Positions 9,882 through 19,796 of a DNA stretch of 64,000 nucleotides are shown piece after piece. Within the stretch, counting starts at the first letter, position 1; every line of letters starts with the position of its first letter. Location: positions 37,840-101,839 of the forward strand of contig JACPZX010000007.1 in NCBI GenBank assembly GCA_016195325.1, in the 5' to 3' direction. Origin of the DNA: Acidobacteriota bacterium. GTDB lineage: Bacteria > Acidobacteriota > Polarisedimenticolia > JACPZX01. The notes under the pieces are model-generated. The model was not told where the DNA came from, made no database searches, and saw nothing but the letters and a program-made list of their open reading frames with translations. The position numbers and the translations under genes are program-made.

Positions 9882-10714
9882 CGCCCGGGAAGGAGCCCGC
9901 GATCGGGAGGTCGCGGAGCGCCGTCGGTCGCGCGCTCCTCCAGACGCCCGAGGAGCCTCAGGAGACCGTCCAGGATGGTCAGCGGGTGAGGCGGGCAGCC
10001 GGGGATGAACAAATCCACGGCCACGATCGAGCCCACTCCGTCGCAGATCCCGGAATTTCCCACGAAGGGGCCGCCCGCGATGGCGCAGGCGCCCACGGCG
10101 ATCACGATTTTCGGCGGGGGAACGGCCGCATAGGTCTTCTCGAGCGCGAGCTTCATGTTCTCGGAGACGGCGCCGGTGATGAGAAGGCCGTCGGCGTGCC
10201 GGGGCGAGGCGACGAACTGGATGCCGAAGCGCCCGAGATCCCAGCCGATCGTGCCGAGGACGCTGGTGTCGGCCTCGCAGGCGTTGCACCCTCCGGCGCT
10301 CACCTGCCGGAGGCGCAGCGAGCGGCCGAAGAGCCGGCGAAGCTTTCCGTCGAGCGCCGTCGCCAGGCGCGCCTGCTCCGCCCCCTCGCCGCCGATCACG
10401 AGATCCTCCCGGCGGCGCGCCGCCATGCGGTGATCCCGGGTCTGGGTGACGGCTCCGTCCGGGCAGACCTCCACGCACCGCGCGCAGAAGACGCAGCGGC
10501 CGAGGTCGAGCGCGACCGGGCTTCCTTCGGGCCGGGAGATGGCCTCGGTCGGACACGCGGCGACGCACGCGGAGCACCCCGCCGTGCACCGCTCCTGGAC
10601 CACGCGCAACGCCCCGCGGAACCGATCGGGGAGCTCGGGGGCCGGACCGTCGGGGTACTCCATGGTCTGGCGCCCGTGGCGCAGGCGATGCAGGAGGGTC
10701 TCGAGAGCGAACAT
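9878..10714 (-). CDS. hyfI: HyfH-HyfI fusion: 2[4Fe-4S] ferredoxin joined to NuoB-like small subunit
   Basis: The 278-residue protein joins two proteins normally encoded separately. Residues 1-120 are HycF/HyfH-like: two CxxCxxCxxxCP clusters (CTAGCSACVAACP, CVFCARCVEVCP) for two [4Fe-4S] centres. Residues ~130-278 are the HycG/HyfI/NuoB-type small subunit with GGCNACE, VGACAIAGG and PGCPPHP supplying four Cys for the proximal (N2-like) cluster. It would carry electrons from a soluble donor to the large subunit on the cytoplasmic face of the membrane. It is the last gene of the operon, starting one base after the hyfG-like stop. All expected Fe-S cysteines are present, in contrast to the missing nickel ligands in its partner. 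Confidence 0.9.
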   Translation of the reverse strand: MFALETLLHRLRHGRQTMEYPDGPAPELPDRFRGALRVVQERCTAGCSACVAACPTEAISRPEGSPVALDLGRCVFCARCVEVCPDGAVTQTRDHRMAARRREDLVIGGEGAEQARLATALDGKLRRLFGRSLRLRQVSAGGCNACEADTSVLGTIGWDLGRFGIQFVASPRHADGLLITGAVSENMKLALEKTYAAVPPPKIVIAVGACAIAGGPFVGNSGICDGVGSIVAVDLFIPGCPPHPLTILDGLLRLLGRLEERATDGAPRPPDRGLLPGR

Positions 10715-10715
10715 G

Positions 10716-12193
10716 TCAGAGGTCGAACCCGCAGTAGGAAAGGTTGAAGCTCTTGTTGCAGAGAGGGAAATCCGACACCGCCTGATCGCGCATCGCCATC
10801 GCGACGCCGGTCCAGTTGTGGAACGATGGATCGACGATCTTGTACCGCCGGAACCGGCCGCGCGCGTCGGTGAGCGCGACGTGACAGACCTCGCCGCGCC
10901 ACCCTTCCACCAGCGCCGCGGCCAGCGTGTCGGCCGAGGCCTCTCCGCACGCCGCCGACAGATCGCCCTCCGGCCCGCCCCGCAACTGCTCCTCGAGAAA
11001 CGCCCCGGTGCGCTGGATCTCCAGCCACCTCACGCGCCCCCGTGCGAGCACGTCCCCGCCCGGCCAGACCGAGACCGGCACGCTCGCGAAGCGGTGCCAG
11101 CCCGCCGGGTGATCGAAGCGCACGTCCCGCACCAGGCCGGAGGCCCGGGCCGCCACGCCGACGAGCCCGATCTCCTCGGCGAGCTCCGCGGAGAGCGCCC
11201 CGGTCCCCTCGAAGCGCGAGCGCACGGAACCGGAATCCCACAACCACGACATCGCCTCCTCGACCCCGGAGAGGGCCACCCGCAGCCCGGCCAGGAGGAG
11301 GGCGGATCGCGGGGGCTCGACGTCCCGGCGAAACCCCCCCGGAACGACGAGGCCGCGACCGAAACGGCTGCCGCCGACGAGCGCCGTGAGGTTCAGGAAA
11401 TCTCCGCGGAGCCTTCCGCAGGCGGCGGACGTCGGCAGGAAGGCCACGTCGCCCGCGAGCGCGCCGAGGTCGCCCGTGTGGTTGGCGAGGCGCTCCAGCT
11501 CGAGCGCGAGCGCTCTGAGCCACTGCGCGCGCAGGGGGGCCTCGGATTCCCCGAGCGCCTCCGCGACCATGGCGTGGGCCGTGGCGTGCGCGATGGTCGA
11601 ATCCCCGGCCACCGTCTCCATCTGCGCCAGCGTCGAGCGGTGCGGCCCCCCGACCAGCGCCCGCTCCACGCCGCGATGCTGGTAGCCGAGCGCGATCTCG
11701 AGGTGCAGCACGCGCTCTCCGTCGCACTGGAAGCGGAAGTGGCCCGGCTCGATGACTCCCGCGTGGACGGGCCCGACGGCGACCTCGTGGATCTCGCCTC
11801 CCTCGACGCGGAAGAACTCCGCCGTCGCCGGGGCCGTGCCGCCGCTCCGCCGCACGGGCTTCAGCCAGGGATGGCCCGCGGGCTCAAGCCCGATCTGCTC
11901 GAGGATCTCCCGCTCGAAGAGATGCGCCTGCGCGTGCCGCTTCGTCAGCGAGGGATACGACCCTGCGATCGGCTCGCTGCGCCCGACGGCGAGCGTGTTG
12001 TCCGCGTCGAACGCCGCCACGCAGACCAGCCGGCCCCCGGCGCCCTCCGGGACGCCGAAAAGGGCGCACAGGCGCCCGCCGCGATCGAGCTCCGAGGCCG
12101 CGACGTCGACGAACTCGCGCACCGGCCACTCCGGGATCCGCGCCCAGGGAAGACTCGCCCCGTTGGTCAGCAGCTCGAACTCGCCGCAGGCGG

Positions 12194-12197
<4 letters not shown>
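10716..12197 (-). CDS. hyfG: HyfG/HycE-like large subunit (NuoCD-like) lacking [NiFe] ligands
   Basis: The GTG start at 12197 overlaps the upstream hyfF stop (GTGA) and gives 493 residues; longer open frame upstream is antisense to hyfF. Residues 1-130 are NuoC-like (LTKRHAQAHLFEREI). The rest is NuoD/hydrogenase-large-like (LGYQHRGVERAL). In true [NiFe] hydrogenases an N-terminal CGxC pair and a C-terminal DPCxxC pair hold the metals. Here the first position reads VAGDS (residues 196-200) and the second DPSFHN (456-461), so all four ligands are absent. Two cysteines near the C-terminus (LCNKS, YCGF) are not in the ligand context. The protein is therefore predicted not to be a hydrogenase but the large subunit of an Ehr-type (energy-converting hydrogenase-related) complex of unknown substrate. 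Confidence 0.88.
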
Positions 12198-13632
<1,435 letters not shown>

Positions 13633-13636
<4 letters not shown>

Positions 13637-14274
13637 TCGCGAAGCACCGAGAGCTTCCTCGTGTCGAGCGTGTCGAACTCGCGCTGAATTCGGTCCACGA
13701 TGATTCCGATGATGAAGACCCCCACCGTCAGATCGAGGAGGATTCCGGCCTCCACGAGAAGCGGCGTCGCCTCCAGAAGGAGCATGCCGAAGAGGTAGAT
13801 GCCGTTCTCGAGGAGCAGATAGCCGCAGACCTGGCCGATCGCCTTCGAGCGACCGACGAGCATCAGGCACCCGCAGACGACCGTGGAGAGGGCCCCCGGC
13901 ACCAGGAGAAGGCGCGCGTGCTCGGGGAGCAGGGGAAGGGCGCCGCCGAGCACCACCGCTCCCGTCGTCGCCACCGTTCCCAGAAGGAGCGACGGGATGA
14001 ACCCGAGCAAGGGGGCGATCTCACGATCGATGTTCGCCTTTCTCAGCGCGCGCGTGAGGAGGGCTGGGATGACGAACCCCTTGATCCCCACCGTCGCCAC
14101 GGCGACGAGGCAGACGAGCAGGCGCAGCTCGTGCTCCATCATCAACGGCAGGATGCCGAGGATCATCCCCTGCGCGGCGGCGAAGCGGATGATCGAGGGG
14201 AGCCTCTGGCTCGCGAGCGCGAGGAGGTTGAGCCCCATGGCGAGGCCCACGAGCAGGTTCAGAGAATCGGCCAC
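13633..14274 (-). CDS. hyfE: HyfE-like membrane subunit (NuoK-like)
   Basis: The GTG at 14274 was chosen because AAGGGGAG lies just upstream and the resulting 213-residue length matches the usual HyfE (about 216). It overlaps the hyfC-like gene by 16 bases. Six or so membrane segments are visible; the N-terminal half (LVGLAMGLNLLALASQRLP) and the C-terminal GQVCGYLLLENGIYLFGML segment, with a buried Glu, are typical of the NuoK-like ion-channel subunit. The product would sit between the HyfC heel and the antiporter-like subunits. The longer frame reaching back to 15219 is antisense or shadow sequence and was discarded. Confidence 0.88.
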
Positions 14275-15179
14275 GGCGCCCTCCCCTTCCAGATGACCAG
14301 CAGCGCGAAGAGGCACAGGAGGATCGACGTCGTCAGGAGCAGCGGAACCCGGCGGAACGCGGCGCGCGCCAGCAGCGACTCGACCAGCCCGACGCAGATC
14401 GCCACCAGGAGAATCGACGCGGCGAGCGCGACGGCGGCCGCGAGCGGCGGCAGGGCGCTCAGCGGGAGGACGGTCTGGACGAGGAGCACGGAGAACACGA
14501 GGAGCTTCAGCGACGCGCCGTGCAGGACGGCGGCCAGCGGCGGGCCGCTGTGATCGAGGACCATCACCTCGTGGATCATCGTCAGCTCGAGATGCGTGTC
14601 GGGATCGTCGAAGGGGACCCGGCAGTTCTCCGCGAGGAGGGCCGAGAAGAGTCCAAGCGCCAGGAGCAGGGCCCCGGCGCCGGCCGCGGGCTGAAGCATC
14701 CCGGTCAGGGAAACGCTGCCGGACTTGAGGCTCAGCGCGAGGATCGCGATGACGATCGCCGCCTCCGCCAGGACCGCGTAGCTGACCTCGCGCGCGGCCC
14801 CCATCCCTTCGAAGGAAGAGCCCGTGTCGAGCGCCGCCCCCGCGACGGCGAAGCGCGCCAGCGCGAGAAGGTAGACGAAGAGCAGCGCGTCGCCCCGGAA
14901 GGCGAGCGGCGAGGGGCTGGGCCCGGCCGGAAGGAGAAGCGCTGCGAGGGCGAGCGCGGTCCACGCGACCGCCGGACCGGCGACGTGCCAGGGGGAGACG
15001 ACCATGCTGAGGACGGTTTCCTTCCGCCAGAGGCGGGCGAGATCGAAGTAGAGCTGCAGCACCGGCGGCCCCTTTCTTCCGGCGACCGATGCCTTGACCT
15101 TGTTGATGAGCCCGGGCACGAGCGGCGACACGACCACCGCCGCGCCGATCCGGAGCGCGGCGAAGGCCACGACGTTCAC
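14259..15179 (-). CDS. hyfC: HyfC/HycD-like membrane anchor subunit (NuoH-like)
   Basis: The product has 306 residues (E. coli HyfC about 315) starting at a GTG that overlaps the hyfB-like stop (GTGA). It contains the NuoH-family signatures: an early GRKGPPVLQLYFDLARLWRK segment at the interface with the hydrophilic arm, and the acidic loop AENCRVPFDDPDTHLELTMIHE. Eight or so membrane segments are seen. This subunit links the NuoB/NuoD-like arm to the membrane and in complex I forms the E-channel and quinone entry. Conservation of the acidic loop implies that energy coupling is retained even though the nickel site is lost. Confidence 0.92.
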   Translation of the reverse strand: MNVVAFAALRIGAAVVVSPLVPGLINKVKASVAGRKGPPVLQLYFDLARLWRKETVLSMVVSPWHVAGPAVAWTALALAALLLPAGPSPSPLAFRGDALLFVYLLALARFAVAGAALDTGSSFEGMGAAREVSYAVLAEAAIVIAILALSLKSGSVSLTGMLQPAAGAGALLLALGLFSALLAENCRVPFDDPDTHLELTMIHEVMVLDHSGPPLAAVLHGASLKLLVFSVLLVQTVLPLSALPPLAAAVALAASILLVAICVGLVESLLARAAFRRVPLLLTTSILLCLFALLVIWKGRAPWPIL

Positions 15180-17125
15180 GGCTTGCCGCCCAGAGTCGCG
15201 AGGAGCGCCAGCGCAGCAACGCCCAGGAGGAGATAGAGGATGTAGGCCTGGATGCGTCCGTGCTGGAGGCGCCGGACGGCCCCCGCCGCTCTCATCACGA
15301 GAGAGCCGGCCGGCTCGACCACGTACTCGAGGACCGTCTCGGGCGTGCGCGACTCGAGCCCTGCCTCCGCGGGGAAGAGGCCTTCGACCTTCCGGGCCGT
15401 GGTCTGCGGCCGGAGGATCCCGGAGAACCACCCGGTGATGATGCCGGCGAACGACCCCGCCGTGTACTGCATGCGCGCGGTCGGTGAGGCGTAGCCGCAG
15501 TCCCACGTCGGGCCGCGGTGGAGCCCGTTCGCCTTCACGCGAAGCCAGAGGCCTCCTATCGCCACGATCGACAGCGCGCCCACGCAGAGGTTCAGGGCGC
15601 CGAGCGTGCCCAGCGGCGCCGGCGGCACGCCCGGTGCCCCGTCGGGCCGCCAGTCGATCGACGCGCGCGCCACCGCGGGCCAGAAGAACGACGGAAAGAG
15701 CCCGATCGCCGCGCAGGCGGCACCGAGGGCAAGCATGGGGGCGCGCATCAGCCAGCCCGCTTCGTGCGCCGTCCGCGCCGCGTCGGTGCGCGGCGCGCCC
15801 AGGAAGACGATGCCGCACACTTTCACGAAGCAGGCGAGCGCCAGCGCGCCCGTCATCGCGAGCATCACCGCGGCCGGCACGGCGGCCCAGAAGGCGGGCC
15901 CCCGGGCCGACGCCGCGTCGAAGAGCCCGAGAAAGACGAGGTACTCGCTGATGAAGCCGTTCAGCGGAGGGAGGCCGGCGATGGCGGCCGCGCCCAGCGC
16001 GAAGAGGCCCGCGGTCCACGGCATGGCGCGCCAGAGGCCGCCGAGCCGGCTCATCGTGCGCTCCCCGGTGGCGTGGATCACGGAGCCCGCGCCGAAAAAC
16101 AGGAGCGACTTGAACAGTCCGTGATTCCAGACGTGCAGGAGCCCTCCCGCGAGGGCCAGCCTCCCCCACGCCGGCTGGCCGTGGGTCACGGCAATCATCG
16201 AGAACCCGAGCCCCATGAGGATGATGCCGATGTTCTCGACGCTGTGGTAGGCGAGAAGCCGCTTGATATCGTGTTGGCCGAGCGCGAAGGCCACTCCCAG
16301 CAGCGCGCTCACGGTCCCGAGCGCGGCGACGACCCATCCGGCGCCGTCGGGCAGCGGCAACCATCCGGTGAAACGGTAGAGCCCGTAGACGCCCATCTTC
16401 AGCGCCATGCCGGAGAGAATCGCCGACACGTGGCTCGGCGCGCTCGCATGCGCCGACGGCAGCCAGATGTGCAGGGGGAAGAGCCCGGCTTTCACGCCGA
16501 ACCCGAAGAGAGCCAGCCAGAAGAGCGGCGCGAGCGAAGGCTGATCGCGAAGCGGTCCCAGCTCCCAGCTTCCCGTCGCGGCCGCCAGGGACGCGAAGAA
16601 GGCGAAGAGGCAGAGCGTCGCCGCGTGGGAGGCCGCCAGATAGAGCCATCCCGCGGAGCGCGCCCCGGTCCGCTGCCGCTCGCTCGTGATCAGGAAGTAG
16701 CTGCTGATCGTGAAGAGCTCCCACGCGATGAGGAAATGAAGTCCGTTCGCGGACAGGAGCACGAAGCCCATCCCGGAGGTCAGCAGCGCCCACCAGACCC
16801 GGCCGCGCGGCGCCGAGATCGGGTGCTCTCGATCGGTCCAGTACCCCAGTGAGTAGAGAGCGCCCGCGCCGCCGAGCACCGCGAGCAGGGCGAGAAAGAA
16901 AGCGCTGAGGGAGTCCATCCTGAGGTGAAGCGTCTCGCCGCCGAGAGGGACGGTCGTGGGCCAGTCCCACCCGGCACCCGTCGCCAGCACGCGGACGGAT
17001 CCGGCCAGCGCGGCGAGGGAGCCCGAGAGCGTCGCGGCCAGCCAGATCCTCGGGGCGCGCCAGGCGGCAAGCAAGGCCGCCAGCAGCGAGATCCCCGAGA
17101 GGGCGAGCAGGGGACCTGCGCTCAA
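15176..17125 (-). CDS. hyfB: HyfB-like large antiporter-type membrane subunit (NuoL-like)
   Basis: The 649-residue product starts at TTG 17125, which overlaps the upstream TGA (TTGA) and follows GGAGGG. About fifteen membrane segments are visible. Core antiporter motifs are present: FLIAWELFTISSYFLI with the channel Glu, FPLHIWLPSAHASAPSHVSA, and the Lys/His-containing QHDIKRLLAYHSVENIGIIL. The length is close to E. coli HyfB (672). The operon lacks a hyfD-like gene; HyfB and HyfF would be the two ion-channel subunits of the complex. Confidence 0.9.
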   Translation of the reverse strand: MSAGPLLALSGISLLAALLAAWRAPRIWLAATLSGSLAALAGSVRVLATGAGWDWPTTVPLGGETLHLRMDSLSAFFLALLAVLGGAGALYSLGYWTDREHPISAPRGRVWWALLTSGMGFVLLSANGLHFLIAWELFTISSYFLITSERQRTGARSAGWLYLAASHAATLCLFAFFASLAAATGSWELGPLRDQPSLAPLFWLALFGFGVKAGLFPLHIWLPSAHASAPSHVSAILSGMALKMGVYGLYRFTGWLPLPDGAGWVVAALGTVSALLGVAFALGQHDIKRLLAYHSVENIGIILMGLGFSMIAVTHGQPAWGRLALAGGLLHVWNHGLFKSLLFFGAGSVIHATGERTMSRLGGLWRAMPWTAGLFALGAAAIAGLPPLNGFISEYLVFLGLFDAASARGPAFWAAVPAAVMLAMTGALALACFVKVCGIVFLGAPRTDAARTAHEAGWLMRAPMLALGAACAAIGLFPSFFWPAVARASIDWRPDGAPGVPPAPLGTLGALNLCVGALSIVAIGGLWLRVKANGLHRGPTWDCGYASPTARMQYTAGSFAGIITGWFSGILRPQTTARKVEGLFPAEAGLESRTPETVLEYVVEPAGSLVMRAAGAVRRLQHGRIQAYILYLLLGVAALALLATLGGKP

Positions 17126-17856
17126 CCCCCTCCCTCCGGCTTTCCGGGAGCCGTCCGATCGGGCGGCGAGGCCTCATCGGCCGCGTCGACGTCGGCCAGC
17201 GCCGCGAAGATCTCGTCGTCGGGGGCCCTCTCGAGGACGAGACGCCGCAGGCTGCCTCGGATGAAGAGCGAGCTGAGCTGGCCGAGAAGCTCCAGGTGCG
17301 CGCGGGGTGAAGGGGCGATGAAGAACAGCAGTCCCGTGACGGGCTGCCCGTCGGGACCCGTCCCCGCGATCGAGAGAGGCTCGGTCAGGAAAAGAAGCGA
17401 AAGAATTCCCGCGTCGCGGCCGAGCGTGACGGGGGTGTGAAGGTGAGGCAGCGCGAGGCCGCCCCCGACCGGCGCCCAGGAGATTCCGTCCTCCATCCGC
17501 ACGCGGCGGACCAGAAGCTCGACGACCGCGGGGGTGGCGCCGGGGAGCTTCGCCGCCGCGCCCTCGATGGCGTCGAGGACCCGCTCCGGCGGGACCTCGC
17601 GCTGGATGCCTCCGGCCCGGAGCATCGCCTCGATGCGGCGGGTCGATCGGGGCGGGTGCCGCTCGGGAGTGAGGAAGCCCGCTCTCGAGATCAGCCCGCG
17701 CTTCGCGGCCCACGCGGTGACCTCCCCGCGATCGAAGAGAAGGCGTCCCCGATCCGGGATGCAGGGGAGACCTTCCTTCTCGACCCAGCTTTCCACGAGG
17801 CTCCGTCTCACCCCGAACGAATCCGCGAGCTGCGCGAGCGACAGGTAGAGATGCAT
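17122..17856 (-). CDS. DNA-binding (excisionase-type wHTH) and PTS EIIA (PtsN-like) fusion protein
   Basis: The start at 17856 (after GGAG) gives 244 residues beginning MHLYLSLAQLADSFGV, exactly at a small winged-helix domain of the excisionase/MerR-like type (residues 1-60). The remaining ~180 residues form a PTS fructose/nitrogen-type EIIA domain. The phospho-acceptor position is His138 in LALPHLHTP, matching the PHxx motif of PtsN and FruA; a second His is at 140. No EIIB or EIIC domain accompanies it. The coding region overlaps hyfB by four bases and is the first gene of the operon. This suggests it senses the phosphorylation state of the cell and regulates the membrane complex, either by transcription or by contact; that role is inference. 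Confidence 0.75.
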   Translation of the reverse strand: MHLYLSLAQLADSFGVRRSLVESWVEKEGLPCIPDRGRLLFDRGEVTAWAAKRGLISRAGFLTPERHPPRSTRRIEAMLRAGGIQREVPPERVLDAIEGAAAKLPGATPAVVELLVRRVRMEDGISWAPVGGGLALPHLHTPVTLGRDAGILSLLFLTEPLSIAGTGPDGQPVTGLLFFIAPSPRAHLELLGQLSSLFIRGSLRRLVLERAPDDEIFAALADVDAADEASPPDRTAPGKPEGGG

Positions 17857-17989
17857 GGGGATGGATCTCCTCGAGCCCCGCGCGGAATCACTCCGGAGCT
17901 CACCGGGATCGGCAGGATAGATCAAATCAGGTCGGAGCGATCTGAAGGGCGAGGGGGCGCTTGCCGGCCGGGTGAAAGCCTCCGTGAGT

Positions 17990-18012
17990 GTTTTTGACTA
18001 TGGTGGAAAAAC
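17990..18012. repeat. Short inverted repeat upstream of the DUF4143 ATPase gene
   Basis: GTTTTT at 17990-17995 is mirrored by AAAAAC at 18007-18012 around an 11-base centre. It is AT-rich compared with its surroundings and includes TTGACT (17994-17999), which could serve as a -35-like element. It lies 18 bp before the preferred ATG. It may be an operator or promoter for the ATPase gene. The arms are only six bases long. Confidence 0.4.
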
Positions 18013-18029
18013 ATCGTAGTCTCCCCGTC

Positions 18030-19148
18030 ATGAAGGCGTATCCCCGTTACCTGACCGCCCAGATAGAGAGCGATCTGCGGCGCAAGATGGTCTTCGTCGC
18101 CGGGCCGAGGCAGGTCGGCAAGACGACGCTGGCCCGCGAGCTGCCCGGCGCCCGTCCGGGGTACCTCAACTGGGACGTCGCCGAGCATCGCGAGCGGATC
18201 TTGCGGCGCGAGCTGCCCGCCGCGCCCCTATGGATCTTCGACGAAATCCACAAGTACCGGCCCTGGCGCGGCTTCCTCAAGGGGCTCTTCGACAGCCGCC
18301 GGGAGGGGCAGCGCATTCTAATCACGGGGAGCGCCCGGCTGGATCTCTACCGGCACGGGGGCGACTCGCTGCAGGGGCGGTATCACATGCTCCGGCTTCA
18401 TCCACTGTCGGTGCGCGAGGCGGGAATCGATTCCGCGCGCGGGCTCGGTCAGCTCTTGCGCCTCGGCGGATTTCCGGAGCCGTTCTTCGGAGGGACCGAG
18501 CGCGAGGCCCGCCGGTGGTCGCGCGAATACCGCACGCGGCTCGTCCGGGAGGACGTCGCCGGCCTCGAGCGGATCCAGGATCTCGGAACGCTCGAGCTCC
18601 TGGCGATGCGGCTTCCGGAGCTCGTCGGGTCCCCGCTTTCGCTGAACGCGCTGAGGGAGGATCTCCAGGTCAGCCACAAGACGATCGCGACGTGGCTCTC
18701 GGTCCTGGAGCGGCTCTATGCCGTCTTCCGGCTGGCCCCGTTCGGTTCGCCGCGCGTGCGCGCCGTGAGGAAGGCCCAGAAGCACTATCACTTCGACTGG
18801 TCGCTCGTGCCGGAGGAGGCCGCGCGGTTCGAGAACCTGATCGCCTCGCACCTCCTGAAATGGGTCCATTTCCAGCAGGACGTCGAGGGGAGCGACATCG
18901 AGCTTCGCTACTTCAGGGACACCGACGGCCGGGAGGTGGACTTCGTCGTCGTCGAAGGGCGCCGGCCCGTCCTGATCATCGAGGCCAAGTGGGGCGATCA
19001 GGATGTGGACCGGGGGGTTCGGTACCTCAAGGCGAAGTTCCCTGCCGTGAACGCATGGCAGCTGAGCGCGGTCGGGCGGAAGGATTACGTCACCCCCGAT
19101 GGCATCCGCGTCGCCCCCGCCCTCGATTTTCTCTCCGGGCTCGTCTGA
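18030..19148 (+). CDS. AAA ATPase with DUF4143 and restriction-fold-like C-terminus
   Basis: The ATG at 18030 gives 372 residues beginning MKAYPRYLTAQIESDL, the normal start of this family; upstream in-frame starts fall inside an AT-rich inverted repeat. Walker A is GPRQVGKTT (residues 25-33) and a Walker B-like WIFDEIHK follows at about residue 67. The C-terminal DUF4143 part contains a GREVDFVVVEG...IIEAKW pattern, a PD-(D/E)xK-like arrangement. These ATPases are widespread, often mobile and of unknown function; some occur in defence-like contexts. Nothing around it indicates a partner. Confidence 0.88.
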   Translation: MKAYPRYLTAQIESDLRRKMVFVAGPRQVGKTTLARELPGARPGYLNWDVAEHRERILRRELPAAPLWIFDEIHKYRPWRGFLKGLFDSRREGQRILITGSARLDLYRHGGDSLQGRYHMLRLHPLSVREAGIDSARGLGQLLRLGGFPEPFFGGTEREARRWSREYRTRLVREDVAGLERIQDLGTLELLAMRLPELVGSPLSLNALREDLQVSHKTIATWLSVLERLYAVFRLAPFGSPRVRAVRKAQKHYHFDWSLVPEEAARFENLIASHLLKWVHFQQDVEGSDIELRYFRDTDGREVDFVVVEGRRPVLIIEAKWGDQDVDRGVRYLKAKFPAVNAWQLSAVGRKDYVTPDGIRVAPALDFLSGLV

Positions 19149-19156
19149 GGACGACG

Positions 19157-19240
19157 ATGGCGCCCGCCCGCCTCACGCGCCGGGGGGACGGGTACCTCCT
19201 CGAGTCGCCTCTCGACATCCCGGGCTGGGAGCCGCGGTGA
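19157..19240 (+). pseudogene. Short 5' frame of a frameshifted small gene
   Basis: This 27-residue frame starts with ATG eight bases after the ATPase stop and follows GAGG. It ends at a TGA that overlaps the GTG of the next frame. Its text (GDGYLLESPLDIPGWEP) reads like the start of a beta-rich domain that continues smoothly in the next frame (AVIVHGARHYVA), so the two pieces probably form one gene interrupted by a single-base change near 19230-19240. It could also be a real leader peptide or a sequencing error. Confidence 0.45.
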
Positions 19241-19746
19241 TCGTCCACGGGGCGCGCCACTACGTCGCGGCCCGTCACGCGAAGGGGCCGGGCACTTTCG
19301 AGTACGAGTTGCGCCCGTGGCCGGATGCGTACCACGATCCGCCTGCTGAGGAAATCGTCTGCGACGCGGCGTTCCTTCGCGCACTCTCCGTCGCGAGCAA
19401 CTCCCGCGCCGCCGCGTCGGCGCGCCACGACGCGATGAGGTTCCTCAAGCCCCTCGTCGGCTTCTTCCCGTCCGCGACGAAGCTGCGGCTCCATGAGTCG
19501 CACGGCGTGCACCCGGGCGAGGCGACGACGGCGTCACTCTTCCTCGAGTACCTCATCCTGGTCGTCGCGGGGGCGCTCCTGAGCGTGAACTCCTTCACGA
19601 TGGCGCACGTCCTGCCCGGCGGGGCGCTCTGGACGCTCGTCGGCATCGTCGCGCCCGACGCCCTCGTGCGATACGGGCGGGTCCTCCACGGAGAGGTCTC
19701 GCCTCCGGGATTCTACGAGTGGCTGGTGCGGATGAGATGGAGGTGA
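19237..19746 (+). CDS. Uncharacterised membrane protein (probable 3' part of a frameshifted gene)
   Basis: From GTG 19237 the frame gives 169 residues. Residues 1-50 (GARHYVAARHAKGPGTFEYELRPWPDAYHDPP) look like a small beta domain. Two hydrophobic segments lie near residues 93-112 and 118-138 and the C-terminus is basic. No family was recognised with confidence. The GTG lacks a good ribosome binding site and overlaps the stop of the preceding short frame, which favours one original gene starting at 19157. Confidence 0.5.
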   Translation: MIVHGARHYVAARHAKGPGTFEYELRPWPDAYHDPPAEEIVCDAAFLRALSVASNSRAAASARHDAMRFLKPLVGFFPSATKLRLHESHGVHPGEATTASLFLEYLILVVAGALLSVNSFTMAHVLPGGALWTLVGIVAPDALVRYGRVLHGEVSPPGFYEWLVRMRWR

Positions 19747-19796
19747 TCGCGGTTTCCGCAGGGTCGACCCGGCGAATGCGCTAGCATGTCGCCGCC

